Positions 11,391 to 24,600 of a stretch of DNA of 64,000 nt are shown here, in pieces. The translations under genes were made by a program, and so were the position numbers. How positions within the stretch are numbered: the first letter of the stretch is position 1; each line of letters begins with the position of its first letter. The notes beneath the pieces are model-generated. The model worked only from the letters and a program-made list of their open reading frames with translations. It ran no database searches and was not told the DNA's origin. Source of the stretch: Eremophila alpestris peregrina. Its lineage: Eukaryota > Chordata > Aves > Passeriformes > Alaudidae. The stretch spans positions 5,334,253-5,398,252 of the forward strand of contig WMCF01000018.1 in NCBI GenBank assembly GCA_009792885.1, in the 5' to 3' direction.

Positions 11391-13964
11391 CCTAGAATCA
11401 TTTGCAAGGATGCAATTCTGTCTGAGTTCTAGAGGGAAATGTCAGGCAATCTAAGCCCCACAGCAGTCCCTGGTATATTTTTGACAGAGAAGTTCCTGTC
11501 ATACAGTCTTCATGATGTAGCTCATAGCTTGATTTCTTTTTGCAGAAAGCATAATGAAAAAAACATATAAATGACATACTCCTTGTAAGCTCTTACAGTA
11601 GGGCAGAATTGTTCTTTGTATAACTCTTCTGAATTTGGACATTATTTTCCTCCTTATTTGCATGAGTAGACAATCTGTTCTTTCACAGTTTAACAATAGC
11701 AATCAATATTATTTAAAAGGTTTCATTTTTTTGTATCAAGAAGTCATGACTTTGAGAGATCAGGATTGATTTTTTTTAGAGCCTTGCTAGCTAATAAGCA
11801 CTGTAATTTTCTTCTGTTTAAAAGAAATTCCTTTCTGGTCCATCCAGGTACCAAAAAGCTCCAGTGAAATATTATTAAAGATGAAGCACTGGGCATTTGT
11901 CAAGAGCTTTACTGCTAGCATACTGCAGGGTTTTACTTCAAATTTCTGCAGACTGTGTATTTTAGTATTCACCCTGTGCTAAGAAAGTAATCTGGCAACT
12001 AATTATCTGAATAACTTCATGTCAACTCCAGCACATATTCAGTGAATATTCAGTATATCTGTTCTGAAGTGCCATAATTCAGAAAGGGACATACACAGAC
12101 CAGACTGGAGTAAACACAAGGCTGGAGGAAGACACCATGTTATAGTCAGCAGACTTCAGTCATGGCAAGATTCAAGCTCATATTTTCTTTGTACTTTATA
12201 AAGAAACTAAGGGCTTGCATAAACAAAGTTCTGCTCAGGAATGCAGGTGGAATTCAGCTTCTCTTCAGGGCACGCATATGCAGATCTGATCTGGGCTTCC
12301 TTGGACAAGAAGTGGCAGCTTGGCCAGGTGCCCATTGTTAGTCACAGGAGACCTGAGACTTTCTTGCTGCTTCTGAGGTTAGCATTTTCCCAGTAATATC
12401 CAGGGGAGACTACATCTTCTTCAGTTAATGAGAACAAATGAAGTTGCCCAGTCTTTTCTGGATCTCTCTCTCCCTCTCTCTCTCTTACACACTCATGCTC
12501 ATCACTTTCTGCGAGCAGAGCAGGCATGCTTGACATTTTACCAGTAGGAAAGAGGGCAAAAATCACCTTTGACTAAAATCATTTTTAAGGTAGGTTCTTA
12601 ATGTGAAATGTTGAGTGCTTGCATGTCAGATTATTGTCTTTTCCTAAGGGTTTTGGAGAGTGAGACCACAATCCTGAAGGGCCTGCACAGTCACATAGCA
12701 TTTCTTCTTTCGTGTCTTACTGTTTGCTCATGACAGCAAAGGGATGGACTGACTTGGTGCTTTCACCAATACCACAGCCATGAGGTTTACTTTTAGCTTG
12801 TTAAATCTGCTGGCAGGTTGCATATGTGGAGAGAGTCTCTTGGAGAGTGAGCAGGTGGACTTATCCATCGTTGTTTAAAGTTGGCTCAAGTCCTTTTGCA
12901 GAACCATTGCCATGATGTTATTGTGGGTAACTTGGTAGCTGGAGGGCTGGACAGTCAGTGCGTGTGATCCCTCCCAGGATTTATTTTCAGACTCTTTGCT
13001 GGTTTATATCCACCTGCTTCCTTTTGGAAATCTGGTTAGGCTGTAGGACTGGAGCTGTCACCCCTCTGTCAGTGATGAATTACCAGTGTGCTTGTCATTC
13101 TCCCTGGTTGTGCCATGAATGCTTTATGCTGCCTTTAGCAGATGTTCTCTGATGCAAAACTTGCAAACTAGTTAGGATAAAATTCTCATCTGAGACAGTT
13201 CAGTAAACACCTCCAGTCCCAGCCTCAGAATTCAGTGTGGATTCTTCTGTTTTTGACAAACAGTGCTGGAAAGCCTGGAACTCTTCCCTTCCACTAAGTT
13301 TGAATGTTCTTCATTAAATATCGAAGTATCAGGAGAGACAAGTTACTATGAAAAGGTTTTCATCAGAAATGTTGGTCCTCAAGCTGTCCAAAGTAAGGCT
13401 GAGGTGTCCAATGAACTGCCAAAGGCTTTGATTTGGGTCCTTGCCTTTGTTTCAGGCAGTCCCCCTGCCTGCTGCTGGCATTATTTTAGATTTTCAGAAT
13501 TATTTTAGAAATTACTGGCAAGATCAATCAACAGTGGGAGAAAACACCACCACAGTTTTACTGTGCATTCTCAGTGCCTCAGTGTCCTTCATGCTCTCAT
13601 AAACCACTTCATCCAAATACCCCATCTTTGTCTAGAGTTTGCTGGATAGTAGGAGAATATTATATATCCCTCATCATATCTTGAAACATTTTCCTTCATC
13701 AGCATCAAAGCAATCTTTTTGTGCATTTGAATCAGAACAAAAGGTTTCTTAGCCACCTTTCCTTCTATTTATGTAGATTTTATTTTAACACTTGAACAGC
13801 TATACTTATTTACAGAACACTAATGGATTAATCTTCTGCTTAATTTTATTAACCCTCTTTTATCTCATAGTGTTTTCTCATTACTGTCTGTTTAAAAATA
13901 ATGTTGATAAGCATTTTCTCTGCTGTCTCAGATGCAGCACTTACAGGAAAGGTTTTCACACATA
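11391..13964. other. unassigned noncoding DNA
   Basis: No gene or mobile element recognised. Contains a CT-rich simple repeat (12463-12486). The rest is AT-leaning, with short chance open frames on both strands. Confidence 0.45.
12463..12486. repeat. (CT)n simple repeat
   Basis: A 24-base pyrimidine tract of alternating TC with one CCC interruption. Short and imperfect. Confidence 0.8.
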
Positions 13965-14245
13965 TCACAGAATCATAGAACAGTTTGGTTTGGAAGGAGT
14001 CTCAAAGATCATCTCATTCCAACTCCCCTGCAATGAACAGAGGCATCTTCAGCAAGACCAGGTTGCTCAGTCCCCATCCAACCCGACTGTGGACACCTCC
14101 AGGGATGAGGCGCCCACCACCTCTCAGAGCAACCTGTTTTCAGTTTCACCACTCTCATATTTTTGTTTCCTTATATTTTGTCTAAACTGACATTCTTTTA
14201 GTTTGAAAACAGTAGCCCTTGTCCTGTCATGTTCCTCATGAAGTC
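13965..14245 (-). mobile_element. CR1 LINE 3' fragment
   Basis: Minus-strand CR1 starting at its 3' end with TCACAGAATCATAGAACAG, then GGTTTGGAAGGAGTC, CAGGTTGCTCAGTCCCCATC, CACCTCCAGGGATGAGG and GAGCAACCTGTTTTCAG. It ends near the AGCCCTTGTCCTGTCATG segment. About 280 bases are left; the order of blocks is intact and the divergence moderate. The plus-strand frame of 132 codons at 13792-14190 crosses this repeat and is spurious. Confidence 0.92.
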
Positions 14246-15469
14246 AGGCAAGGCAATTGCAATTCCTAGAATATAAATGTTTGAGGAATTTTATGTATTT
14301 GGTAAACATCTTTAAAAAATTAAGTGAATGTTAGCTCTGATAACATTTTATCTGATAGATAAAAGGACCAGTAGAGTTCTGGGAAGAGGACAATGTTGGC
14401 CAAACAGTGCAGGCAGATTCAGCTCCATGCAGATCTGCAGGGATTACTCCTGTGGGGCTGATCTCCACAGGCAGCTTCCTGTGGTTTCTGTAGTCAAACT
14501 GCCAGCTCCTATTGCTTGTGGCACTGCTTTGTTAAAAGAGAATTTTAAAAAATGGTGAGTTAAACTCAAAAAGGACTCCTGAATTTTTAGGGTAGTTGAG
14601 TACCAGGAGAGTGTAGCTCCTTTGGAAACTGTGAGCTTGGCTCTTGTGTACAGGAGGAGGAACAGAACTGAGGTTATCAGTACTCTCTTTGCCATCTGCA
14701 GCCATCCATATTGTAATTTTAGCTACCAAGAGGCAAGAAAGCCTGGTCTCTCACACACTACTTTCAGATCATTGTAGTTTTGTTGACTTTCCTTTCAAGT
14801 AGTGTGAAAGAAAAATTGCTGTATTAATAAAGAAATATTTTATTCTCTGTAATCACACGAAGAATAATAATATTTTAGAGTGACAGGGTAAGACAAAGAG
14901 GAGTAGTGTAGCTGAAAGTCAGACTTGAACATTTACTAGAAAAATGAGTTTTGGGATGCATAGAATTTCTGTTTAGGCAAGTTCAAACTAATTTTATGAA
15001 TCGTTCACCCAGCTCAACTTTCTTTTTCTATCTCATTTTCCTTTTACAAGCCAAAAACAAATATAGAAAACATCAGTAGACCTTGAAAAACACATTAAGA
15101 TTGAGCACAGGGTTCTCCTTCTTTTCAATATATCTCAGCTAAATTGAAACACCACTATATTTTTAAGATGACAGCTTTCAAGAAAATATTATATCAAGTT
15201 TAACTTTAAAAAAAGACTGTGTTTTAGTTCAGGAATTACATTAAATTAGGAATTTATGTAATGATATGCTCTAGAATACATTGCAAAGAACTATTAAAAG
15301 ACACAAAAATGAAGTGCAGTATACCAAATTATTTAAAGCTCTGCATGTGTGTTGCTTTGTCTTTACAAGTTAATTTTTAAGTTATAAACCAGAAAGACCC
15401 TACAGCCAAAAGCATTCATAATCCAGTTAGACTGAAACATGTGCTATTGGATTTGTGAGCATGTATGTC

Positions 15470-15487
15470 TTTTTTTTTTTTTTTTTT
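15470..15487. repeat. poly(T) tract, 18 bases
   Basis: An uninterrupted run of 18 T. No retroposon body is recognised on either side, so it may be a simple tract or the decayed tail of a minus-strand insertion. Confidence 0.85.
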
Positions 15488-17142
15488 AATTACTGCTGGG
15501 TATGAATTGACATTTCCATCCCCAAGAACAAGTTGCAGACAAATTCCTTAGTCCATAACAGTAGCCAAGCAGCTCTGTGCCAAAACCTAAGATATGTCAT
15601 GGCCTTTTTTTATAGGAGGATCTGAGTCAGAAATTAATTGATTGGCCCCAAAATTCAGAGATGGGGGTAGCTGGCAGTTTGGCCAGACCTGCTGGTACCC
15701 CACCACATGGTCATGATACCTACTGAACCTCTTTGGTGCTTAGAAATGAAGACCAACTTCACTTTCTTAAATGAGAAACATGTACCTTCCCCTGAGGTCC
15801 AGTTTCTGGGCAGGGTCTGAAATTGCCTGTCCTGCCTAAGGCACAAGGATTCTGTTTCCATGGACGGTCAGCACCAAATCCTCATCTTTATGTCTTTTAT
15901 GTCCCTGCTTATCCTGTCTGCAGGACATAGGAAAAACAGATTTTCCAAAACTCACCTTGTGCAGTGCTTCCATTTAGTTCTGATCTTCACATGAAAATCC
16001 CTCTTTTTTCTGCATAAAACTTGAAGAATTGCTTAGGTTGATTTTGTTCTTTCCAAAAAGACTGAAAATCAGCCTTTCTTCCTATCTGAATTAGGACATT
16101 CACTCTAACTGAAAATTGTTTGCTAGTTACTGTTTTAACCAGATAGAAACCTAAGTTTCAGCCATAAATTCTTGCAGAGTGTTGCTAGAAGTTACTGTCT
16201 AAGCAGAACCCATCACAATTTCATTTCACTTCCAGGAACTTTTACATTTGCTCTTTCCAAAGCAATTCAGTGAAAAATGTGACAGTATCATAAGTACTGA
16301 GAGGCAGAGATCTGATAATTCAAGATGCAAATTGTTTCTGCTAAAATTTACTAAAGTATGGCTTTGATTGATGTCATGACTGAAAACTGAGATGACTGAT
16401 GGCATTTTGATGGTGTCTGTGAAATGGAACGACCTGAGGCTTTAGATCATCCATCATGTGCAGATGCTTACTTTACTGCAAGGGTTCCCCCTCCTAAAAA
16501 GTGGTTTGCCTGGATGGGTTAGAGTTGGAGCCACCAGCATTCTCCATGGCATCCTGACTCACAGCTAATTGAAGAAACTCAGCACTGCCAGGTCGGATGC
16601 TCTGCACAAGTTCTAAGTTTATTTTACAATTTATGAAGAGAAATAAAATGTTGACACAAAGGCATTGCACACAGGTCCCCTCTTTTCTCAAAAATCTGCA
16701 CCAGTGGAGATCACTCTGGCATTTAGAATTTACATGTGGTTTAGTCATGGCAGGATTGTTTTCTGGACTCAGTGTTAATATTAGGTGTTGGATCTAAAAG
16801 TTAGAAGTTTCTTTTCTCCAACTGAAGTTCTCCTGTAATTGGAGTATTTCTTTTACTGAGGAGTGAGGTGCTGGTAAGGAACCATCAGTGATGCTCCACT
16901 GGGACTTTGTTGCTCATATTGGTACACATGTAAGGGCTTAGATGACTGTGCTGATAGCCACAAGATAAGCAGGTAATATGAGAGTGCATAGATAAGATAG
17001 TGTATTTTGCTCCGTTATTCAGCTATATAGTGCATGTGATAAGTTGTGCAGTGCTATTTAATTCAGACTTATGGTGTACAAGATTGATAGATTCTGTTTA
17101 TAAGTAGCCAAATACACTGACACAGCCAGTCTTAGATTAAAG

Positions 17143-17156
17143 AAAAAAAAAAAAAA
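17143..17156. repeat. poly(A) tract, 14 bases
   Basis: An uninterrupted run of 14 A in unassigned DNA. Confidence 0.85.
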
Positions 17157-18384
17157 GCCAAGGGATTTTTTGGCACCCTGCAGGCCTTTCCAATCCCTCA
17201 GGACCATTTTCATGACCAGATTATTGTGTGGTGCCTGACCATATACCCAGTTCACCTGCTCATATCCCTAGGAGGGGAGAACTCTCCTCTGGAGGTGCAA
17301 AGGGTGACCAAAGAGGTAACAGCTGCAGAGTGGAGGGGTCACTCTTATTCTAAAGTAGAGACTAAGCTGAGACCTTTGCCCTTAGTTTGGGATGTGCTGG
17401 CAACTGTGAGAGGCAGGAACTTGGGGATGAGTGTGATGGGCATGTGATGAGGGATGGGAGAGGGAAGGAACAGGGAGCCAGTTCTTAGAGTGAGGACTCA
17501 AATGCATTCAGAAGGGATGGGATAGAGGAGAGGAGACTTGACAGCGTGAAAGGAGAAGACAAATTTGCATTTGTAGGACCCAGCTAGGTCCAAAATGTCT
17601 AAGGCCTAGCCTAAAAGCATTTTCAAATGTTAGCTTATTTTTTAAGTATATATGTGATATTCCAGTTCAGTAATACTAGATGTCACCTGGGGAAGAGTTA
17701 AGATCACATGTTAAATTTTCATGCTGTCATAACTTGACTGTTATTTAAGAAATATTTTTACCAAGGGGATTTGTATTTGCTTGAGTGACTCAACATGCCA
17801 GGTGACTGCAGGTACTTCAGTCACATCCTTTTCTCTAACACTGACTAGATGCAAGTTGCTCACTCTTTTATATACCATGTATACTTCAGAAAAAATATTT
17901 GTCCTTAAAAATATCCATTCTTGCTAAAAATAATTTTTAAAAAAACGGTGTTGTATAAACTCAATAAGCACAACTTCTCACTTGATCAGAACCTGTTTCT
18001 GCTTCATGCTCCCAAAGCAAATATCTCATCAGGGTCCACCCCTTATAATCTGCCTGTGGTATTGCCCCATTCTCAATTCCTTTTGCCCAGCACAGTTTGA
18101 TGACACTGTAGCCCTGTGACAGAGTGGCTAAAACAGACCATGGGCTCTGTATTGAGTTTTTAAAGCCTCAGGATTGAGGCTTGATAGGTTTACTCCATCT
18201 GAACTTCTACTCTCTTCCCTGCAGCTTTTATTTCCCTGCTTTTTCTGTGACAGCAAATTCTTTAATTGAACAGGTACCTTTGGCTAATTTTGTTTTAATT
18301 TGTTTCTCCATGTGGTACAAGCTACAGCCTTATACAGATATCATAACAAGCAGTTATAGTGGAAGTATAGAATAAGAAGTAGCA

Positions 18385-18415
18385 GTTGTATAGCAGAAGT
18401 TGTATAGTTGTATAG
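18385..18415. repeat. three copies of GTTGTATAG
   Basis: The 9-mer GTTGTATAG occurs at 18385-18393, 18399-18407 and 18407-18415, the last two sharing one base. The flanks also share a GAATAAGA motif (near 18370 and 18423). Probably slippage-derived cryptic simplicity. Confidence 0.6.
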
Positions 18416-20390
18416 CAGTGCAGAATAAGATATTTATGGCTCTAACAGAGCAATGTCATACAGAAAAATGCAGACTTGGAATGATAGCAGATGTCTTGAG
18501 AGATGGAAACAGGATGGGCACAGATACCTGCAGGCTTGAGGCAGTAAGAGACAGGGCACAGGTGAATACTGAGCCCTCAGTGTCTATAGCCCCATGGCTA
18601 TAGACAGCTCAGAGGTGGGCAGTTAAAGAAATGCAGACATGGAGATGGGAAAAAAGTGGGTTTGGGGGTAATTCAGCACAGAAGTAGTATCTGGCATATG
18701 CAAAAGTCATCTTGTAAGGAAACTTGGATGCGTGGAGCTGCAGACCTGTGAAAAATGAGCAATGATTCAAAAACATGTTAGCAGGCATTTAAAAATAACC
18801 TGAGTGCATTCTGGAGTGAAGAAGAAGAAACTACACGGATATCATGCTAGTCCTGGGGCATGATGTCTAACAAAAATTGTGTGTCAATTTTTAATTGAAA
18901 TATATTTGTTTTGCTTGTAGTCCTTTCTGAGCAACCCTGGTATATTTTGCCCTTAACATTAAAAACATAAATACTAAGAAGCTGGTTTGATTGAAGGTGA
19001 TCTAGAGTTCTGTTCTGCTTCAGTGTTGCACTAGCTTGGAATAAAGTCAGGTGAAACAAATGTTTGTTCAGTATTAATGAACAAAAATGTACCCAACCTT
19101 GGAATAAGACAACTGAACCTTAATGACAAATAGTTGCATATTTCTGTTCCTAGCACACCATCATACATCGACCACAGCTTTAAATTCCTGTGTTAGTCTT
19201 CATTATGCATGAAATGACACAGTTCTGTGGATAAAAGTCTCTTACCTTTTATAAGGCAACAGAAATGAGAAATCGGCATAATTGCATGGTTTCAAGTCAG
19301 AATGGGACTTCTAGTATCTAAGCTGTTTGTCAAGATATCTCAGGATCTGAAAGAGCAGAAAAGGCTATTAGTTTTTGTTCTGGGCACAAAATTGGTCCAG
19401 GTGTGAGATACTGCTGTTCAGTATCTGCTGTCTCAGGCAGGTCTCTGAAATCCCCCCACACACGGGTCTGCACACAGCTGGGCAGGCAATGTGGCTCCAA
19501 CTGAACCGTGCACTAATCAGGCTTCCAAATGAAGATGGAGCATAATTAAAGTCAGTGTAAAATAGCCCACAAGGCAGTAACACATTTCAGCAGGCAGTAG
19601 CTCTTCTGACATTTATATAATAAAAAAAACCCATATTTTCTCCTCAGGGGTGCAAACCCCAAAGGTGTTTGATCTGACCTAGCTGGGGAGGCTCATGACC
19701 TCCAAAGAGATGTGCCATGCCTTGCAGTATTCAGCTATAAGGCATGAAAACATGTTCATGTTCCTTTCTGTTTCCCTGCCACAGACAGCAGCCTGGCTCA
19801 GGGCCTCAACTCACATGCAGAGAACAGCAGCAGAAAATAATAATTCTGTTCTGCAGAGGCAGCAGTGCTTTGAATGTCACCTCACACATCAGCTACTTTT
19901 TTTGCCTCTCATGCATGGAAGTACTTACGTTTCCCAGATTGGTAGAAATTTTTTGCCAGCTCTGTGAACTCATCTGTTTGAACCAAATGAGCTTTCAGGT
20001 GGTAAAGGTGTCTAAGCAGAAGACAATAAAGGCCACCCAGGAGTTTTCGGACCTCAGGTAGGACATTTCTCCAACTTGGGTATGAACAGAACAAAAATTC
20101 TGGTAAATTCAGGGCAACTTCTCTTTCCTCCATGAATGCATAGTAATGGGATTCCTGCTGTCCCAGAGGAAAAAGGCTGGTTTGGGATAATTAGTGAACT
20201 GTGTGTAGGTGTTTCAAAGGGCTACATCATGCTCCTCTGTTCCACCAGGACTGTGTGGTCACTGTGACTGAGAGAGTAAAAGAAAAAGAAAATCATTTGT
20301 TTGATTTAGAGTGGCTGCTGAGGCAGAAGTTACACTACTCATGAGTATTTCTCCAAAATGAGAGTAATATAGTGAGTCTAGAAAAATATT

Positions 20391-21620
20391 TGTGGTCAGG
20401 ACAAACCAAGTAGGCGGCCTGCACTAATGCAGCTTCCTCGTATTGGTCTGGTTGCTCTGGGGGACAAGTGGGACTTCAGGAGTAAAACCCCTTGTGGGAG
20501 AGATAGTCCCATCCGCCGTGGTCTGTATGAACTTTTGTGGGGTACAAACTGTGAGCAGGGCAGAGGTGGACTGTTCAAGAGAAGCCCCTAAATAGACAGC
20601 AGAGGCACTGGGTCAGTCCCTTTGCACTTAGTGTTCAGGATGTCTGGAGGCTCCATCATTTTCTCACTGTCCCGAAGTGATCAGCCACCACTTAATCCAT
20701 TTTCTCATCTCATCATCATGTAAGTGAATGTGACATATTTCTCTGAGAGGCTATGAGGCTGCTAAGGCAAGTATTTTTGTCTTGACTAAAGTAGATATGC
20801 ATGGACTTCAGATTCCAAACATACTTCCCATTTTATTTACAGAAGATACATAGGAAAAAAACTGATGGACTGTAATCAGGAATGAATCAGAATGAATGAG
20901 AAGCCTTTTAAAATATAGAGCAGCATGTTCACCAGGGTTGATATGAAAAGATAAATAACTTGGTAATAATGCTACTCTATCAGTATTTCTATATACTTTT
21001 CTTCTCAGGCATTCATAAATCTCTGATGAAAAAGCGATTGTCTCAGAGTAAAGGAACAGTGGACAAAATTTGATATAAAATTATTTAAGCATGGGTTTTA
21101 ATTTGAACTATTTTTGGTGTTTTCCACTGTTGCTTTGTTCTTCTTCAACAAAAAAAGACAAATAGTTTTATAAAGCAACCCCGAGGAGGTAAAAATCTCT
21201 CGTTTGAGCTCAGCTGTTCAAATTTAGACTCCTCTGAGCTGTGCATTTTCCCTCCCACTGTCATGCTGGGAGGCAGCAGGAGGGAGGGCTTGGAAGGAAG
21301 GGTCATCTCTGCTGCTTGCAGCCGTGCACATGGGCCGGGGCCCTTCGCTCGGACCTGACCTCTGAGCGTTTGGTGTCTGCTGAGAAAATGCTCTCAGCAT
21401 CTGTGTGCCTGCTAATGGGCATCTGTGAGAGTGGCAGTGTCCTGGTGATGGTGTGCTATTCCACAGCCAAGCTGAGCTGCAGCCCTCCAGGTGGGCATTA
21501 TCCTGCCTGTGCTGCTGGTAGGACACATCTGGGCAGCTGGGGCCAGCACTGCATCCGCACACGGAGGACGTGTGTGGCTTGTGTGAAAATGTGAAATAGC
21601 AGCTGAAGCAAAGGAAGAGG
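20391..21620. other. unassigned DNA with GC-rich patch
   Basis: The interval 21230-21590 is visibly richer in G and C than its surroundings and keeps at least eight CpGs, including GGGCCGGGGCCCTTCGCTCG near 21331-21350. Frames of 117 (+) and 112 (-) codons overlap across it, and neither resembles a known protein. The part at 20400-20560 also keeps CpGs (GCGGCC, CATCCGCCGTGG). I could not assign either part to a promoter, an exon or a repeat. Confidence 0.35.
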
Positions 21621-24600
21621 CAAACGGATGGAAATGGTGCATTGGGGCTTTAGTTTCAAAGCATAATGCTGTTATGGGGCACTAAATATGGGGTACTACA
21701 GAGACAGATGGCATAGATGTTTTCAGAACTGTGTGTTCAACATATCCTGAACTAAAGGGGCATAACTGAGAAAGGCACAGCTCAGTGGTGTGCAACTTTA
21801 GACACCAACATTTTTAAAATTTGGCCTCCAGTATTTCACATCTATATTATAAAACTTCGACACCTCTAAACTTCTGAGAATTTCAGCCTTCATATTCCTT
21901 GCCTCCCCACTCCTGATATTTTATCATTGGTATAATTAAACAGGAAAATGGCAGGTAATTCTCTAACTGGAATACTATAATTTGATATTTTCTAAGGTAA
22001 TTTTTTAAGAATTATAAAGCTGCACTGGACTTCATGGTCTGTAGTTCATCAAGAGAATTGAAATAACAGATAATGTTAATGAATTCAATCAAGTGCTTAT
22101 TAGTGTGTTTTATAGGTAGTAGTTTCAATGGGCTTGACTTTATTAAAATAAAAATGGATTTTTTTTGTTGTGACATATGAAAGTACAATAAATTAATGGT
22201 TATGTTCCTTGGCTCATTGAAGAGTTAGCAACTTGATATTGCATTGTTACTGCTGATTATTTCTGCAGTGAGAACATGTATCACTTTTCCTTTGAAGGAG
22301 TTATGACAGATATGAATTGATTCTAAAGATACCACCAGAAAACCTTAGCCAGGATTGAGTGAAAGTTCCAGAATGAGCAAAAGAAATAGATTATTCCATA
22401 GGAATTGCTATGTATTATAAAACTACTTCTGATTGCTGAATAACTGCTCAATACCACAAACAGATGCTTAGAAAGTTTTTCAATACTTAACCAAAAGTCA
22501 TCATGTTTTCACCTGATGTATAACTGCATCTGGGAATAATGCTTGGACACTGTGCAGAAAATCTATTGTGGTCTAAAAAGCATATTAAAAACACCAGTAA
22601 GAACAAGATTCAGTGGAACATTTACACTATCCAAAATGAACAGTGAATAACTCAGCAGAAATTAAGAAAAATGCCTCCAGAAAGAAAATTTCTACTTCAA
22701 GTCTAGCTGTATTTGCTTGCTTTTTTCTGTGATCAAGTTTAACCCAATACAAGGAAGGTATGTTAGTTGTGGAGGTGTCTTTGGAAAATTGTAGTTCTTT
22801 TTCTTATGGAAAACAAGGTTTGTTTTCTGGTGGACTATTCCTGGATATTGCTTTATTAATTGAATTTTACTTTGTGCACTTTATTAGTTCCATAAGTTTA
22901 TCATTCTTCCCTGCACATCTGTGTTGCTGTGGGAGCTCTGAGAAAATGTGTAGAGAAGGACTGCTTCTGGTTGTCATGTGGGGCTATGGTGGGACAGTAT
23001 TTGCTTTTAAAAAAAGGGAATTAATTCCAGAGATTCTTAGAGAATTATTCAGGGTTCATACCTCATGAGCTGAATGAGATAAAAATAATCAGACAAAGCA
23101 ATTTTTCTGTGGAATAAGAGATCCCCAAGGGCTGTTACACAAGTTTAACCAGTATGTCCATAATTATAGCACTGAGTTGGCTGGTTAGGCTTAGCAGCAG
23201 TTCTGAACCAAAAGGCAGTCCGTGGTAGCTGTCCCAGGATCTCTTCAGTGTTGGTGTGAAAACAGAAGTGTGGAAGTTGCTCATCACAGGCCACGTTCTG
23301 TGAGAGAAGGTGACCTTTCAAAGCACTGAATGGGTGTGCCCTGCAGGGTAAGAGGGGAAGGTGTCACCCCATGATTGCTGTGGGAAGTGATTCCCTTCCA
23401 AAGCCATACCCCCAGGCACATTTGTATTCCATTAAGGACCCACTCCCTGTAGTCTTGGTGTCAAAGACCTTAATTCGGTTGTAAAAGAAGGATTACAGTA
23501 TCTCTGGCTTGGTGGCAGATGGTCACACTGTTGTGGTGGTATGTGCCTGTCATGGTGAGGATACCAGTGCCTGCTCCCTTCTGCTCTGGCAAAGGGGCTG
23601 GGAACCTCCCGAGAGGACAGGAGTTTTCTTAAATTACAGGTAATTCAGCTAAAAATTCACCATCAGAGCCCTGAATGCACAGCAGTGGTCAGGATTGATA
23701 CCTAAAGGCATCTAGACATGCAGAGCCATTTCAGATCCAGCCTTCTAAAAAGAAAACATCCTTTGCAGCATCAGCTCTCAAATTTATCTTTGATTTTCAC
23801 TTAATGCCCAAATTTTCAAATTCTTTTACATTAATTTGAGATCCTCAGGCTTCAAAAGATGTGAGCAGTTTTGGATGTGTCCTGAGCACCACCAGCTCTT
23901 ATTAAATTAGTTAGAGCCAAAGTCATTTATTTTGCAGGCAGTGTTTAGTTTTATGTGTCAGGATGTTGTACACAGGTTTTGAAAATAACTTCTGGATGGA
24001 CAGTGTCAGGTTCAGCTGCTTTCATATTCCCCTTCCAACACAGCTTCCTTGGATACTTATTTTGTCATGATTACAGGAAGTAGAGCAAAATTGCAAGTCC
24101 TGACTTGTAATGGGAAATTAGTTGAAAAAATAATGGCCATTTAAAAGCCTGATAAACTACAAAATGTCAGAGAGCCTTTTATTTCTTCCTGTTTTTTAAT
24201 ACAGATCTACAGTGAAAGAATTAAATCACTATAATTTCATTGTTTTAGTATGACATAAGTAGCCAGAAATATCTTGATATCTAAATGCAACAGATAAAAT
24301 ATCCAACAAGACCATTTTCTAGAACTGATGTATAAAAACTTCCTTAAGAACTTCCTTCAGATGCATAATAAAATATCTTTGTCATAGACTAAAATAATTG
24401 CATCCAAAGGGATAGCTATCACACCTTCCCAATACTTTTGTCTCTCATCTTTACCATTTACAGTGCAGTAGTGGGCGTAATCCTGGCAATTTAAAGCAAG
24501 GAAAAGTTTTGCTGAAATCATGGCTTTAACAGCATAATTGCAATCTCTAATTGCATAAATGCAGCCTGTATTTTTACACTGTTCACCTAGGCAAGTATAC

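Larger units (their letters stand above)
14246..20390. other. unassigned AT-rich noncoding DNA
   Basis: No gene, RNA gene or transposon recognised over about 6 kb. Simple tracts are listed separately. Stretches near 19090-19310 and 19480-19620 are repeat-free, with TAAT-type motifs and sparse CpGs, and could be regulatory. Open frames are at most 105 codons and unconvincing. A short cryptic repeat of GTTGTATAG lies at 18385-18415. Confidence 0.45.

Noticed and set aside
11080..11454. 124-codon plus-strand open frame
   Set aside because: It lies antisense in the longer CR1 fragment.
13792..14190. 132-codon plus-strand open frame
   Set aside because: Its second half lies antisense in a CR1 fragment.
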